Source: an uncultured Isosphaeraceae bacterium | Lineage (GTDB): Bacteria > Planctomycetota > Planctomycetia > Isosphaerales > Isosphaeraceae | Reading direction: 5' to 3' | DNA length: 64,000 nucleotides | NCBI GenBank assembly: GCA_945957605.1 | Contig: CAMFLR010000002.1 | Span: 710,496 to 774,495, forward strand | In this document: positions 52,121 through 60,216 of the stretch, one piece after another | Position numbering within the stretch: position 1 is the stretch's first letter | How the letters are laid out: every line of letters starts with the position of its first letter | Notes under the pieces: model-generated | What the model saw: the letters and a program-made list of their open reading frames with translations, nothing else | What the model was told of the DNA's origin: nothing | Database searches by the model: none | Position numbers and translations under genes: made by a program

Positions 52121-53294
52121 TCGTGGTCGACTTCTAGTTCTCTTCATCGCCACCATGGTCGGCGGTCTCATCCCCGCACCGACCATGGGGCAAGATTATC
52201 CCCGCCTCGGCTCCGAAATCGAGTCGCACGTCGCCGCGCACTTCTTCGATCGCGCCAAGGCTGAAGCGTGGCTCAAATCTCACACGGGATACGCGCGATC
52301 GCTCGCCGATCGCAGCAGCTTTACGCAGGCGACCAACACAGCACTCGACTCCCTCAAGACGTCTCACACTCGCTATTACACGCCCGACGACGTCGAGTAT
52401 TACGGCCTGCTGGCGATTTTCGGCTCCTCACTGAAGCAGAGTGCCACTGCGTACATCAGCATCGGCGCCGATTACGCCGACGGGAGATTCGTCCGCAGTG
52501 TACTGGCCGGAAGTCCAGCCGAAACCGCCGGCCTGAAGCGCGGCGATGAGATCGTTGGGGCCGATGGTGCCGCGTTCGATCCCATCAAATCATTCCTCGG
52601 GCGCACTGGCCAGGACGTCGTTCTGACGATCCGACGTGCCGAAGGCGGACCACTATCGAATGTGACCGTGCGGCCGCGATTGATTCGCCCCGACCAGGAA
52701 TGGCGCGAGTCGCAAGTCAAATCCGCCCGGCTCATCGCAAAAAACGGCAAGACGATTGGATATGTCCGCATGTTCTCGGGTGCGGGCGATTCACTGCGTG
52801 AGTTGCTCGAAGAACAACTCTCCGACCGTCTCACCTCCGCCGACGTCCTTGTGCTCGACTTCCGCGACGGCTGGGGCGGCTGTAATCCCGACTTCGTCAA
52901 TCTCTTCAACTCCGCACCGCCGCGTCTCACTTTTGTCGAGCGCGACGGCAACGCGCGTGATTTCGATCATCAATGGCGCAAGCCGCTCGTGCTACTCATC
53001 AACGGCGGCACGCGAAGCGGTAAAGAAGTCGTAGCGCACGCGGTGAAAACCCGCAAACTCGGAACGCTCGTCGGCGAGCGTACGGCAGGCGCAGTCGTGG
53101 CCGGCAAGCCGTTCCTCCTCTCCGATCGTTCGCTGCTGTTCCTCGCCGTCGCCGATGTGCGAGTCGATGGCGAGCGGCTCGAAGGTGTCGGGGTCAGCCC
53201 CGACGTGACAATTGCCGATCCCCTGCCCTACGCCGCCGGACGCGACCTGCAACTCGAAGCCGCGATTGATATCGCCGCGAAGGCCGCTCGCTGA
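52104..53294 (+). CDS. Exported PDZ-containing S41-family (C-terminal-processing-like) protease
   Basis: The protein has 396 residues from the ATG at 52104, which overlaps the adaptor gene by 17 bases. A signal-peptide-like start (MPRAADRGRLLVLFIATMVGGL) precedes a helical region, a PDZ domain (about 130-200, FVRSVLAGSPAETAGLKRGDEI), and an S41 core: IGYVRMFSGAGDSL, VLVLDFRDGWGG, and the nucleophile Ser with TRSGKEVVAHAV, followed by GERTAGAVVAGKPF. The family uses a Ser-Lys dyad; the Ser is in TRSGKE and the Lys in VVAGKPF is the likely base. Translational coupling to the adaptor suggests that the protease acts on a substrate or component of that system. Confidence 0.88.
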   Translation: MPRAADRGRLLVLFIATMVGGLIPAPTMGQDYPRLGSEIESHVAAHFFDRAKAEAWLKSHTGYARSLADRSSFTQATNTALDSLKTSHTRYYTPDDVEYYGLLAIFGSSLKQSATAYISIGADYADGRFVRSVLAGSPAETAGLKRGDEIVGADGAAFDPIKSFLGRTGQDVVLTIRRAEGGPLSNVTVRPRLIRPDQEWRESQVKSARLIAKNGKTIGYVRMFSGAGDSLRELLEEQLSDRLTSADVLVLDFRDGWGGCNPDFVNLFNSAPPRLTFVERDGNARDFDHQWRKPLVLLINGGTRSGKEVVAHAVKTRKLGTLVGERTAGAVVAGKPFLLSDRSLLFLAVADVRVDGERLEGVGVSPDVTIADPLPYAAGRDLQLEAAIDIAAKAAR

Positions 53295-53551
53295 CTCGCG
53301 ATCAAGTCAAACAATCGCGTAATGCTATTTATTTACATAAATGAAACCCACGCGTTATCCTCGCTCCCATGCTCCCGCGTGGGAGCCTTTCTGTGACCGC
53401 TCCGCGGTCATGAAATGTCGCACATGCTCGCAGATCGCAAATGGCCGCAGGAGCGGCCGAAGATTCATGACGACGCAGAGCATCGTCACGAGGTGCGGCG
53501 TGACTGATGAGTAGCCACAGCATTCACCCAGCACCTCGGCTTGAGCCAAAC
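53295..53551. repeat. Cluster of interspersed palindromes between convergent genes
   Basis: Within the 324-base gap, three hairpins follow each other: GCTCCC/GGGAGC (53371-53376 and 53381-53386), GACCGC/GCGGTC (53395-53400 and 53404-53409), and GGCCGC/GCGGCC (53443-53448 and 53453-53458). A further CGCTCCC unit lies at 53362-53368. No gene is supported here; the downstream terminator is listed separately. Such composite palindromes look like planctomycete intergenic repeats. Confidence 0.6.
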
Positions 53552-53597
53552 AAAAAGCGGCGAGCGGGATCGAACTTCGTCCCACCTCGCCGCTTTT
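53552..53597. terminator. Bidirectional terminator between convergent genes
   Basis: The perfect 12-bp arms AAAAGCGGCGAG (53553-53564) and CTCGCCGCTTTT (53586-53597) give a T-run on both strands. It serves the glutathione peroxidase gene (minus, stop at 53619) and could serve the S41 gene. Confidence 0.8.
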
Positions 53598-53618
53598 GTA
53601 ATCCGATCGCTGCGTTCG

Positions 53619-54221
53619 TTACTTCGACTCGGCCAGGGCCGCTTCGATCGCCTTCACAACCTTCTCGCTCTCGGGCTTGTCGCCTGAGGCAAAGCGGGCA
53701 ATCACTTCGCCTTTGCGATTCACCAGGAACTTGTTGAAGTTCCAGCTAATATCACCGGCGAACTTGGGGTTGGTGTCCTTGCTGGTGAGGAACTTGTAGA
53801 TCGGGCTGATCTCAGGTCCCTTGGCAACGACCTTCGAGAACATCGGGAACTTCACGCTGAACTTCGAGGTGCAGAACTGCTTGATCTCGGCGTCCGAACC
53901 CGGTTCTTGCTGACCGAACTCGTTCGCGGGGAAGCCCAAAACCTCGAAGCCCTGGCTCTTGTATTTCTCGTAGGTGGCTTCGAGCGCTTCGTACTGCTTG
54001 GTATAACCGCACTGGCTGGCGACGTTCACAACCAGCAAAACCTCGCCCTTGTACTTCGCAAGGTCTACGGCTTTGCCATCAATGTCCTTCACCTGGAACT
54101 GGAGCACGCTGGTCGCCGGAGCCGGCTTCTCTTCAGCGTGACCCTGTGATGTTGCCGAGAGGGCGACCAGACCGACCGCGGCCGCAGGGGCCAGAATCAT
54201 CGAAAAAATGCGAGCGAGCAC
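53619..54221 (-). CDS. Exported glutathione-peroxidase-family thiol peroxidase
   Basis: The protein has 200 residues from the GTG at 54221, with AGGA 9 bases upstream; the longer frame to 54641 is not protein-like at its start. A signal peptide (FSMILAPAAAVGLVALSATSQGHA) is followed by the GPx fold. The peroxidatic Cys lies in NVASQCGYTKQY, Gln in FPANEFGQQEPG and Trp in ISWNFNKFLVN, which complete the catalytic triad. Another Cys in KQFCTSKFSV may be resolving. It reduces hydroperoxides in the periplasm, presumably via thioredoxin-like donors. It is monocistronic. Confidence 0.93.
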   Translation of the reverse strand: MLARIFSMILAPAAAVGLVALSATSQGHAEEKPAPATSVLQFQVKDIDGKAVDLAKYKGEVLLVVNVASQCGYTKQYEALEATYEKYKSQGFEVLGFPANEFGQQEPGSDAEIKQFCTSKFSVKFPMFSKVVAKGPEISPIYKFLTSKDTNPKFAGDISWNFNKFLVNRKGEVIARFASGDKPESEKVVKAIEAALAESK

Positions 54222-54383
54222 GGTGGTGTTTCCTGCTGGGCCAGTATTCAGGGCCGCGGGGCGCGTTCCCACGCCGTCGAACTGGCTGTGTGATTTTTGT
54301 CCAACGATTATGATGGACCACTTGCCCCGTGAAATCAAGCATCGGCCTGCCACGCAGGCGTGATTCTGACGAGGTTTTCGAGG

Positions 54384-55925
54384 ATGTTTGACGCCTTCAC
54401 TCCCGGCGCCCTGCGGGCCGTCCGCCGCGCCGAGACGCGTGCCCTGCTGCGACAGGCCCAAGCGGTCGAACCGCTCGACCTCATCACGGCTCTTCTCGAC
54501 GAGTCCGAAAGCCAGGCCGCAACGCTGCTCGGCAAGTTCGGGCTCGATCCGCAGGCACTCTACGCGCTGCTCGAACAAGATCCCGATGCGCCCGAAATCG
54601 CCACTGACGACAGCCCCAGCCCCGAACCTCAACTGCCCCACGCGACCGATCTCAAAACCCTACTCCAGGACGCCGCATCCATCGCCCACGCGTTCGACCG
54701 CTCGCGCATGGTCACCACCGAAGAGATGCTCGTCGCTCTGCTCCCTGCGTTCGGCGAACCTCTCTTCCGCCCCGCCGGCCTCGACCTCTCTGCCCTTCGC
54801 AAACATCTCGAAGAAGAAGCCAAACGACAATCAACCCCCATCCCGCTCGACGACGACATCCCGCCGCTCGAACTCGTCGACCCCGGCGAATCCATCGAAA
54901 TCGGTCGCGTGCTCGATGCCTCAGCCAACCGGGCTCGCGAAGGCTTGCGTGTGGTTGAAGACTATGTTCGTTTCGTGCTCGAAGACCCCGCCCTCACGCG
55001 ACGTCTCAAAGAAGTCCGACATCGCTTCGCCGAGGCTGTGCAAGGGCTTGATCCCGAGTTGTTGATCGGCGCACGCGACACCCGCGGCGACGTCGGCACG
55101 CACATCATGACCGCGTCCGAATCGACCCGCGAAAATCCTCGCGCGGTTCTCACGGCAAATTTCAAACGCACGGCCGAGGCGCTTCGCACGCTCGAGGAAT
55201 ACACGAAGCTTTTCAACAGTTGGATCGCCGGCCGCTTCGAGGTTTTGCGCTACGACGTTTATACACTTGAAAAATTAACGATGACCGCCGCAGCAGCAAA
55301 ACGCTCGATCGGCGATTCCAAGCTGATGGTGCTCGTCGGCGGCTTGCCCACGCTCGGCGACCTCACGTGGATCGTCGGTGAAGCGCTTGCCGGCGGTGCC
55401 GACGTGATCCAGCTTCGCGAAAAAGGAATCGACGATCGCGAATGGCTCCGCCGCGCCCGCGAGGTCCGCATCCTCACCGCGCAAGCGAAGGCCCGCTTCA
55501 TCGTCAACGATCGCCCCGACCTCGCCCGCCTCGCCGGAGCCGACGGCGTCCATCTCGGCCAGGACGACATCACCGTCCGCGACGCCCGCCGAATCGTCAG
55601 TCCAACGAGCCTCGTCGGCGTCTCAACCCACGAGCCGGCGCAGGTCGAAAAAGCGATTCTCGACGCCGCCAGCTACCTCGGGGTTGGGCCCGTGTTCTCG
55701 AGCGAAACCAAAGACTTCGACAACTTCGCGGGCCTCTCGTTCATATCTCAGGCCGCCGAGTTGACCTCGCTCCCCTGGTTCGCGATCGGCGGCATCAACG
55801 AAACTAATATTGATGAAGTGATTGAAGCGGGAGCCACGCGAGTTGCCGTCAGTGCGGCGGTAACGCGAGCCGAAGTTCCTCGCAAGGCGGCGGCGACTTT
55901 GCGTGCCCGATTGGAGTCACTCTAA
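54384..55925 (+). CDS. thiE: Fusion: Clp-N-like repeats + ThiD2 + thiamine-phosphate synthase (ThiE)
   Basis: The protein has 513 residues from the ATG at 54384. Residues 3-63 and 88-148 are two Clp N-terminal repeats (FTPGALRAVRRAETRALL and LLGKFGLDPQAL, then DLKTLLQDAASIAHAF and AGLDLSALRKHL). About 173-295 match the ThiD2 type of HMP-phosphate kinase (RVLDASANRAREGLRVVEDY). About 313-510 is ThiE with VIQLREKG, FIVNDRPDL, GVHLGQDD, GVSTHE and GVGPVFSS. The ThiD2-ThiE pair would make HMP-PP and join it to thiazole phosphate. The Clp-N part is unexpected. No TPP-riboswitch-like motif is visible in the 160-base upstream gap. Confidence 0.88.
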   Translation: MFDAFTPGALRAVRRAETRALLRQAQAVEPLDLITALLDESESQAATLLGKFGLDPQALYALLEQDPDAPEIATDDSPSPEPQLPHATDLKTLLQDAASIAHAFDRSRMVTTEEMLVALLPAFGEPLFRPAGLDLSALRKHLEEEAKRQSTPIPLDDDIPPLELVDPGESIEIGRVLDASANRAREGLRVVEDYVRFVLEDPALTRRLKEVRHRFAEAVQGLDPELLIGARDTRGDVGTHIMTASESTRENPRAVLTANFKRTAEALRTLEEYTKLFNSWIAGRFEVLRYDVYTLEKLTMTAAAAKRSIGDSKLMVLVGGLPTLGDLTWIVGEALAGGADVIQLREKGIDDREWLRRAREVRILTAQAKARFIVNDRPDLARLAGADGVHLGQDDITVRDARRIVSPTSLVGVSTHEPAQVEKAILDAASYLGVGPVFSSETKDFDNFAGLSFISQAAELTSLPWFAIGGINETNIDEVIEAGATRVAVSAAVTRAEVPRKAAATLRARLESL

Positions 55926-55938
55926 GGGGAAGCCCCCC

Positions 55939-57123
55939 ATGAATCACGCGCGGATGAGCGAAGTCCCAGTCGATGATTGCCAGCCAATCCAAGCTCACCG
56001 GAGATTCACCTGGCCATCGCGGTTGCGCGTTGTGCAGGTGCTTGCCTATTTTGCGATGGCCATATTTGTCGGGCTTGGACTTTCAACCTCATACAACGCC
56101 GGTCCGCTCGCTTTTTCGCATGACGGCACGTTGCTGATTGCCGCCGTGAATGCTTACCACTGGCCCAAAATCACCGAACCGCTTTCGTCATACGGCGTCG
56201 TCAAGAGATGGAATGCCCAATCAGGACAGGCTCTCGCAAGGCTTGCGGGCATGGACGGCTGGGTAAGGTCGATCGCACTCTCCCAAGACGACACCATTCT
56301 CGCCGTTGGTGCCAGTCATACCGAAATACAACTCTGGGACCCGCGTAAGGGGATCAAGCTGGCAGAGTTGGGTGCAACCACGTCGGGGGCGGATGAAGTC
56401 GTTTTTGCACCGGATCGCTTATTACTCGCGTCGTCCGGATATGAGAAGCGCGTTCAATTTTGGGACATGGTACGGCGTAAAGAAGTGTTTAAGCTTTCGG
56501 AGAATTCAGAACGAGCCTATACCATTGCATTCGCGCCCGACGGCAAAACGTTGGCAACGGTAGAAGACGATCGTATCAGGATCTGGAACACGAACGACGG
56601 ACATCTCGAGCATACGATTGTAGGGTCGAAGAATTCGAGCCATCAGAGCTTGCTCGGCTTCTCTGCCGATAGCAAGGACTGCATTCTCGTCCGTCATGAA
56701 GGACGTCACGGTGAAGTCGCGGCGGTTGTCACAGGGTCAACGTTGGCCGAACGATTCGCGATGAAACCTCGACGCCGGATCGCGATGCAGCTATCACCCG
56801 ATTCCGGATCAATTGCAATTGGAGACGAGGGCAGAGTCTCGATCGTCAACGCGAATACAGGCCAAACCCTCATGACAGCGCGCGAAGTGATGGACCGAGT
56901 CGGTGGCCTCGCGTTTTCCAAGGACGGCGAGCGCCTGGCCGCGAGTGACGAAAGTGGGCGCATTTACATTTGGGATGCGACAACTGGCGAGCTTCAACTA
57001 AGTCTGTCAGTTGCTGAGCCTCTTCGGCGCTGGGGGCCAGCGGGCGTTTCGATCATCGTGTTCGTCGCTGCGACGCTTCGTCTAAGATGGTTGAAGAGAA
57101 ATCGTGAAGGCACGATCCAGTAG
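55939..57123 (+). CDS. Membrane-anchored WD40-repeat protein
   Basis: The protein has 394 residues from the ATG at 55939, 13 bases after the thiE fusion stop. One N-terminal membrane helix (about 36-54, VLAYFAMAIFVGLGLST) is followed by about seven WD40-like blades, for example VRSIALSQDDTILAVGASHT ... IQLWDPRKG, AYTIAFAPDGKTLATV ... RIWNTNDG and GLAFSKDGERLAASDESG. A second hydrophobic segment lies near the C-terminus (AGVSIIVFVAATLRL) before a basic tail. It should be a propeller exposed at the membrane for protein binding. Its link to thiamine synthesis is unlikely; they simply share a strand. Confidence 0.8.
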   Translation: MNHARMSEVPVDDCQPIQAHRRFTWPSRLRVVQVLAYFAMAIFVGLGLSTSYNAGPLAFSHDGTLLIAAVNAYHWPKITEPLSSYGVVKRWNAQSGQALARLAGMDGWVRSIALSQDDTILAVGASHTEIQLWDPRKGIKLAELGATTSGADEVVFAPDRLLLASSGYEKRVQFWDMVRRKEVFKLSENSERAYTIAFAPDGKTLATVEDDRIRIWNTNDGHLEHTIVGSKNSSHQSLLGFSADSKDCILVRHEGRHGEVAAVVTGSTLAERFAMKPRRRIAMQLSPDSGSIAIGDEGRVSIVNANTGQTLMTAREVMDRVGGLAFSKDGERLAASDESGRIYIWDATTGELQLSLSVAEPLRRWGPAGVSIIVFVAATLRLRWLKRNREGTIQ

Positions 57124-57432
57124 CACCCAGCAGGTCTCGGCCACCTAAAGACCAACATATTCAGCATCATCTACAGTTTGTATATTCCAAGACGAAAGAA
57201 GCCCGCGTCGAAGTCTCTCCTCAACGCTGGTAATCGTTGTTAATGCTCTCTCGGGTGCCACTGGCTATGCCAGTGCTCCTATATGCAAACCAAAACCGAA
57301 GAGCACTGGCATAGCCAGTGGCACCCAACCTCAAATTCTCGTTTTGCCTATATGCTAGCTGACTGAGCGTGCAACCGTGAGCTGTTGCGATTGCGAGACT
57401 CAACGACACTTTGAACAGCCCGTCGATCTCAT
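57124..57432. repeat. Palindromic repeat between a decayed and an intact terminator copy
   Basis: A perfect 25-bp inverted repeat has arms at 57253-57277 and 57302-57326 around a 24-base spacer. Each arm contains a smaller CACTGGC/GCCAGTG hairpin. 57201-57230 is a decayed copy of the terminator stem at 57440-57469. No gene is supported in this gap. Confidence 0.7.
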
Positions 57433-57469
57433 AAAAAAAGCCCGCGTCGAGGTTTCCCTCAACGCGGGC
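57433..57469 (-). terminator. Terminator of the second DUF1559 gene
   Basis: The 13-bp arms are GCCCGCGTCGAGG (57440-57452) and CCTCAACGCGGGC (57457-57469), with one wobble and a TTTC loop. On the minus strand seven T follow (57433-57439). It lies 28 bases past the DUF1559 stop. Confidence 0.85.
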
Positions 57470-57496
57470 CATGTCATTCATACTAGCTCAAGTCGC

Positions 57497-58600
57497 TCAA
57501 TACGCGTCGGAGCTGATCGTTTCGCCCGTAGCGCGGGTGCCGAGCGCCCAGTAGGTTTGCATGTTGATCGACGACTTGATGAACTTCACGCTTCCGTCGG
57601 CGAACAGGAAGTTCGCACCGCCCGAGTGCTGGCTCGAGGCGTTCGCGTAGTTCATGCCTTCCGCCCAACCGCCGCCGCCACCTTTGCACGCCCCCCACTT
57701 GAACTGCGTCGAAGAAGGCGTGACAACCGTGTTGAACATGGTGTCGCCCATCGAGCCGACCATCCACATCGCACCAACTGAGTTGTGCAGGTTGGTGCCG
57801 GGAGCGGCAGACAGGTACGAAGTCGCACAGGTCTGCAGGTCGGTCGCCAGGAGCGAGGTAGTCCACGGGTTGTTCGAAGTCACCGACAGGTTGACGTCCT
57901 CCCACCCCTGGTTCGAATTACCGTTCCGGTCGGGACGGCTTTGCAGTCCCACATTCATCACGCCGTTCGACCGCTTGGCCGGGCTGTTCGTGGCGTCGCC
58001 AACGAGAACTTCACCAAACGCGATCGTGTTCGAGCTACCGTCGGTGCAGTCGCGAAGTCCGTATGTGGTCGAGTAGGAAAAGAGACCAGTCGATACAGCG
58101 TCATATGCGATGCTCGTGGTGCCGTACGACGCACAGTAGCTGTTGTTATTCGTGCGCTGGGTGCCGTTGTCACTGGTCGCGCTGCCGGCGTTGGCGTCCG
58201 ACGGGCAGAGGAACACGTTGAGCTTCGTGTAGTATGAGGTCGAGTTGGCACCAGTCGCTTCGCCGGGGCCGCCGAGCGAGAAGTTGGTCGCGTTGTAGAT
58301 CTGCCCCTGCTCCAGGTAGCCCAGCATCTGAGCCTGCGCGCTCATACCGTTCCAGATCACGCAGTTCGAGCCTGGGGTGCCCTGGTTACACGCACCACCG
58401 ATGGGGAACTTGTCGTTCGTCTGATGGTAGTTGTGCAAACCGAGGCCGATTTGCTTGAGGTTGTTGACGCACTGCGAACGGCGGGCCGCCTCACGCGCTG
58501 CCTGAACTGCAGGCAAAAGCAGGGCGATAAGCACTGCGATGATCGCAATCACCACAAGCAGTTCGATCAACGTAAAACCGCGTTTCGAAGCCAATCGCAT
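57497..58600 (-). CDS. DUF1559 protein with type IV prepilin-like N-terminus
   Basis: The protein has 367 residues from the ATG at 58600, with AGGGGATT just upstream. The motif [19 protein letters not shown] is at residues 7-25 and [20 protein letters not shown] follows, as in the DUF1559 gene at 16064. The C-terminus shows [18 protein letters not shown] and ends GETISSDAY. The prepilin peptidase should cut before the Phe. Unlike the first copy, its lipoprotein partner lies upstream (58728-58970), 127 bases away. It is probably a pseudopilin-like surface protein. Confidence 0.95.
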   Translation of the reverse strand: MRLASKRGFTLIELLVVIAIIAVLIALLLPAVQAAREAARRSQCVNNLKQIGLGLHNYHQTNDKFPIGGACNQGTPGSNCVIWNGMSAQAQMLGYLEQGQIYNATNFSLGGPGEATGANSTSYYTKLNVFLCPSDANAGSATSDNGTQRTNNNSYCASYGTTSIAYDAVSTGLFSYSTTYGLRDCTDGSSNTIAFGEVLVGDATNSPAKRSNGVMNVGLQSRPDRNGNSNQGWEDVNLSVTSNNPWTTSLLATDLQTCATSYLSAAPGTNLHNSVGAMWMVGSMGDTMFNTVVTPSSTQFKWGACKGGGGGWAEGMNYANASSQHSGGANFLFADGSVKFIKSSINMQTYWALGTRATGETISSDAY

Positions 58601-58727
58601 GAGAATCCCCTGGAATGTCGTATGAATTCCGTACGTGAATCCGCCGGCAACTCCCCGGAAGCCGCCGGCCCCTCTCAATTCACCAATCACCTATGTCAAC
58701 GAATTGTGCTGTCACGACATCGACAGA

Positions 58728-58970
58728 TTAGGACGTCGGCACGCCGTTCACGGCCCTGCCGTTCTTTTGAACGTTGCTGTGCTTCTTCGCCTTCGACGAC
58801 TCCTTGAAGGCCGCTTCCGTTGCCTTCTGCGCATCAATTTGCTGAGCCTTTTGTGCGTCGGTCATAACCACCGGACCGTCCGTTTCGCTGGAACCGCAGC
58901 CAGTCAGCCCCATCGAAATCGCCAGGCTCAAAACTCCAACAGAAGCGTGCCGAAGTGATCGCGTGAACAT
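58728..58970 (-). CDS. Small lipoprotein upstream of DUF1559 gene
   Basis: The protein has 80 residues. AAGAGG lies 6 bases before the ATG at 58970. A signal peptide ends in the lipobox MGLTGC, and the mature part of about 55 residues is a charged, helix-forming stretch (KAQQIDAQKATEAAFKESSK) with no recognised family. It resembles the short lipoproteins that accompany DUF1559 genes in planctomycetes. It is probably co-transcribed with 57497-58600. Confidence 0.7.
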   Translation of the reverse strand: MFTRSLRHASVGVLSLAISMGLTGCGSSETDGPVVMTDAQKAQQIDAQKATEAAFKESSKAKKHSNVQKNGRAVNGVPTS

Positions 58971-59606
58971 AAAAAACCTCTTGATAACCTAATGAATTAG
59001 GACATCTGTCGACAAGGGCATCCGGCCGATCACGGAATCAGCGAAGGATCTGCACCGGCAGTCGAGTGGGGGGAGGTATTTCTTCGGGGGGAAGAACGTT
59101 CTTGGGGGGCACGACCCGAACAATCGTCAGTACGCCATGTTTGCGCGGGGGCGCTAATGGTCGGAAGTTTGGGCGTTACTGGACGTTGTTCAACCACCCG
59201 TGATTGTATACAAAGCCTAGTATACTTTCAAGCACACATCAGCGCAACAATGCATTTTCTGCAACATTGGGACGTTTGGGCGACCCAAAAACTCTAACTG
59301 TAGAGACTAGGTATTCTAGGGAATTGAATTCCTTTATGAATCGCGCAGCGGATGATGATGAAACGCCGCCTGCTTCACGCAATGAATTTCTCCCGGCTAA
59401 AACCCTCTGAAATCGCCTTTACGCTCGAGGTCGTTCGCTCCAGCGACGAACTCCGAAGCGTTTATACTTGAATAAAAGCGTCAACCAATGCGTAACGGTT
59501 CCATGTTTTATCGACCAGTGCGCTGGGAGGAGTGTCGAAAACGGCATGACGGGACATCGGTATACCGTCGGCACTTGTAGGAAGAGGGCTTAGTTGTTGG
59601 AGTTCG
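58971..59606. other. Intergenic region, no gene seen
   Basis: These 636 bases carry no reading frame I can support. Two TATAC-rich spots near 59207 and 59220 and a GGAATTGAATTCC palindrome near 59330 occur. The region is AT-richer than average and may hold the lipoprotein promoter; it could also contain decayed coding sequence. Confidence 0.4.
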
Positions 59607-60047
59607 TCAGCGGGTTTCTCTTCTGAAATTGGCCAGCGCTTGGCCGCTCCCCGCCTTGCCTGTGAACTGAGTGGGATGTGGCTTGCCAATGGGCGTTAAA
59701 CACATTGTGAGGGTGTCGCCATCGATCTCGAAGATAAAGTGGCGGGTCCTCGTTCCACTTTGATCGTCCTCAAGAAACATATCCCCCCGTTTTGGCGAAG
59801 TCGTAGGATCGACCCGGAATTTACCTCGAGTCACAACTCTGTCTTCGTTTAGCGTTTCCCATGTGTCGCCCGTGAATCGATACTTCACGCCATTTGAAGA
59901 TTGCCGAACCACGCCGTTTGTCTCGGTGGAGATAATCTCCCACGTCCCCTCGAATTTCTTCATTTCGTCCGCCGCGTCCTGGCCCAGCGACATCTGCGTC
60001 GCTCCGGCCAGGAAAATCGCGGCGATGGTGAAGGTGTGCGCGCTCAT
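59607..60047 (-). CDS. Exported TIGR03067-type protein
   Basis: The protein has 146 residues. A signal peptide (MSAHTFTIAAIFLAGATQMSLG) precedes a lipocalin-like beta domain with the family features FEGTWEIISTETNG at the start, YRFTGDTWETLNED in the middle and TMCLTPIGKPHPTQF near the end. This domain is expanded in planctomycetes and occurs alone or in multidomain proteins. Its ligand is unknown. GAGG lies before the ATG at 60047. It stands alone. Confidence 0.8.
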   Translation of the reverse strand: MSAHTFTIAAIFLAGATQMSLGQDAADEMKKFEGTWEIISTETNGVVRQSSNGVKYRFTGDTWETLNEDRVVTRGKFRVDPTTSPKRGDMFLEDDQSGTRTRHFIFEIDGDTLTMCLTPIGKPHPTQFTGKAGSGQALANFRRETR

Positions 60048-60216
60048 CGCTCAACCTCATTGTGAAATACCGTGGGACTTTCCCCCGAACTTCACGGTAC
60101 TCCCGCATTTGGAGCGTTGCAAACAAGAAAGCCCGGCATATTTGAATTTCCTGCCGTACAAGGTTTTGCATCACCTGCGCTAACAGTCGTGACACTTCAA
60201 CGTCACCCGTTTCACT

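Noticed and set aside
50711..52186. 491-residue open frame on the minus strand
   Set aside because: It is antisense to the second adaptor gene; the product is a mirror of the Gly-rich and coiled-coil codons.
54222..54383. Possible TPP riboswitch before the thiE fusion
   Set aside because: None of the conserved THI-box cores (CTGAGA, ACCTGA-type) is present in the gap.
59204..59410. 68-residue open frame in the intergenic region
   Set aside because: It has no ribosome binding site and no protein-like pattern; kept as intergenic.
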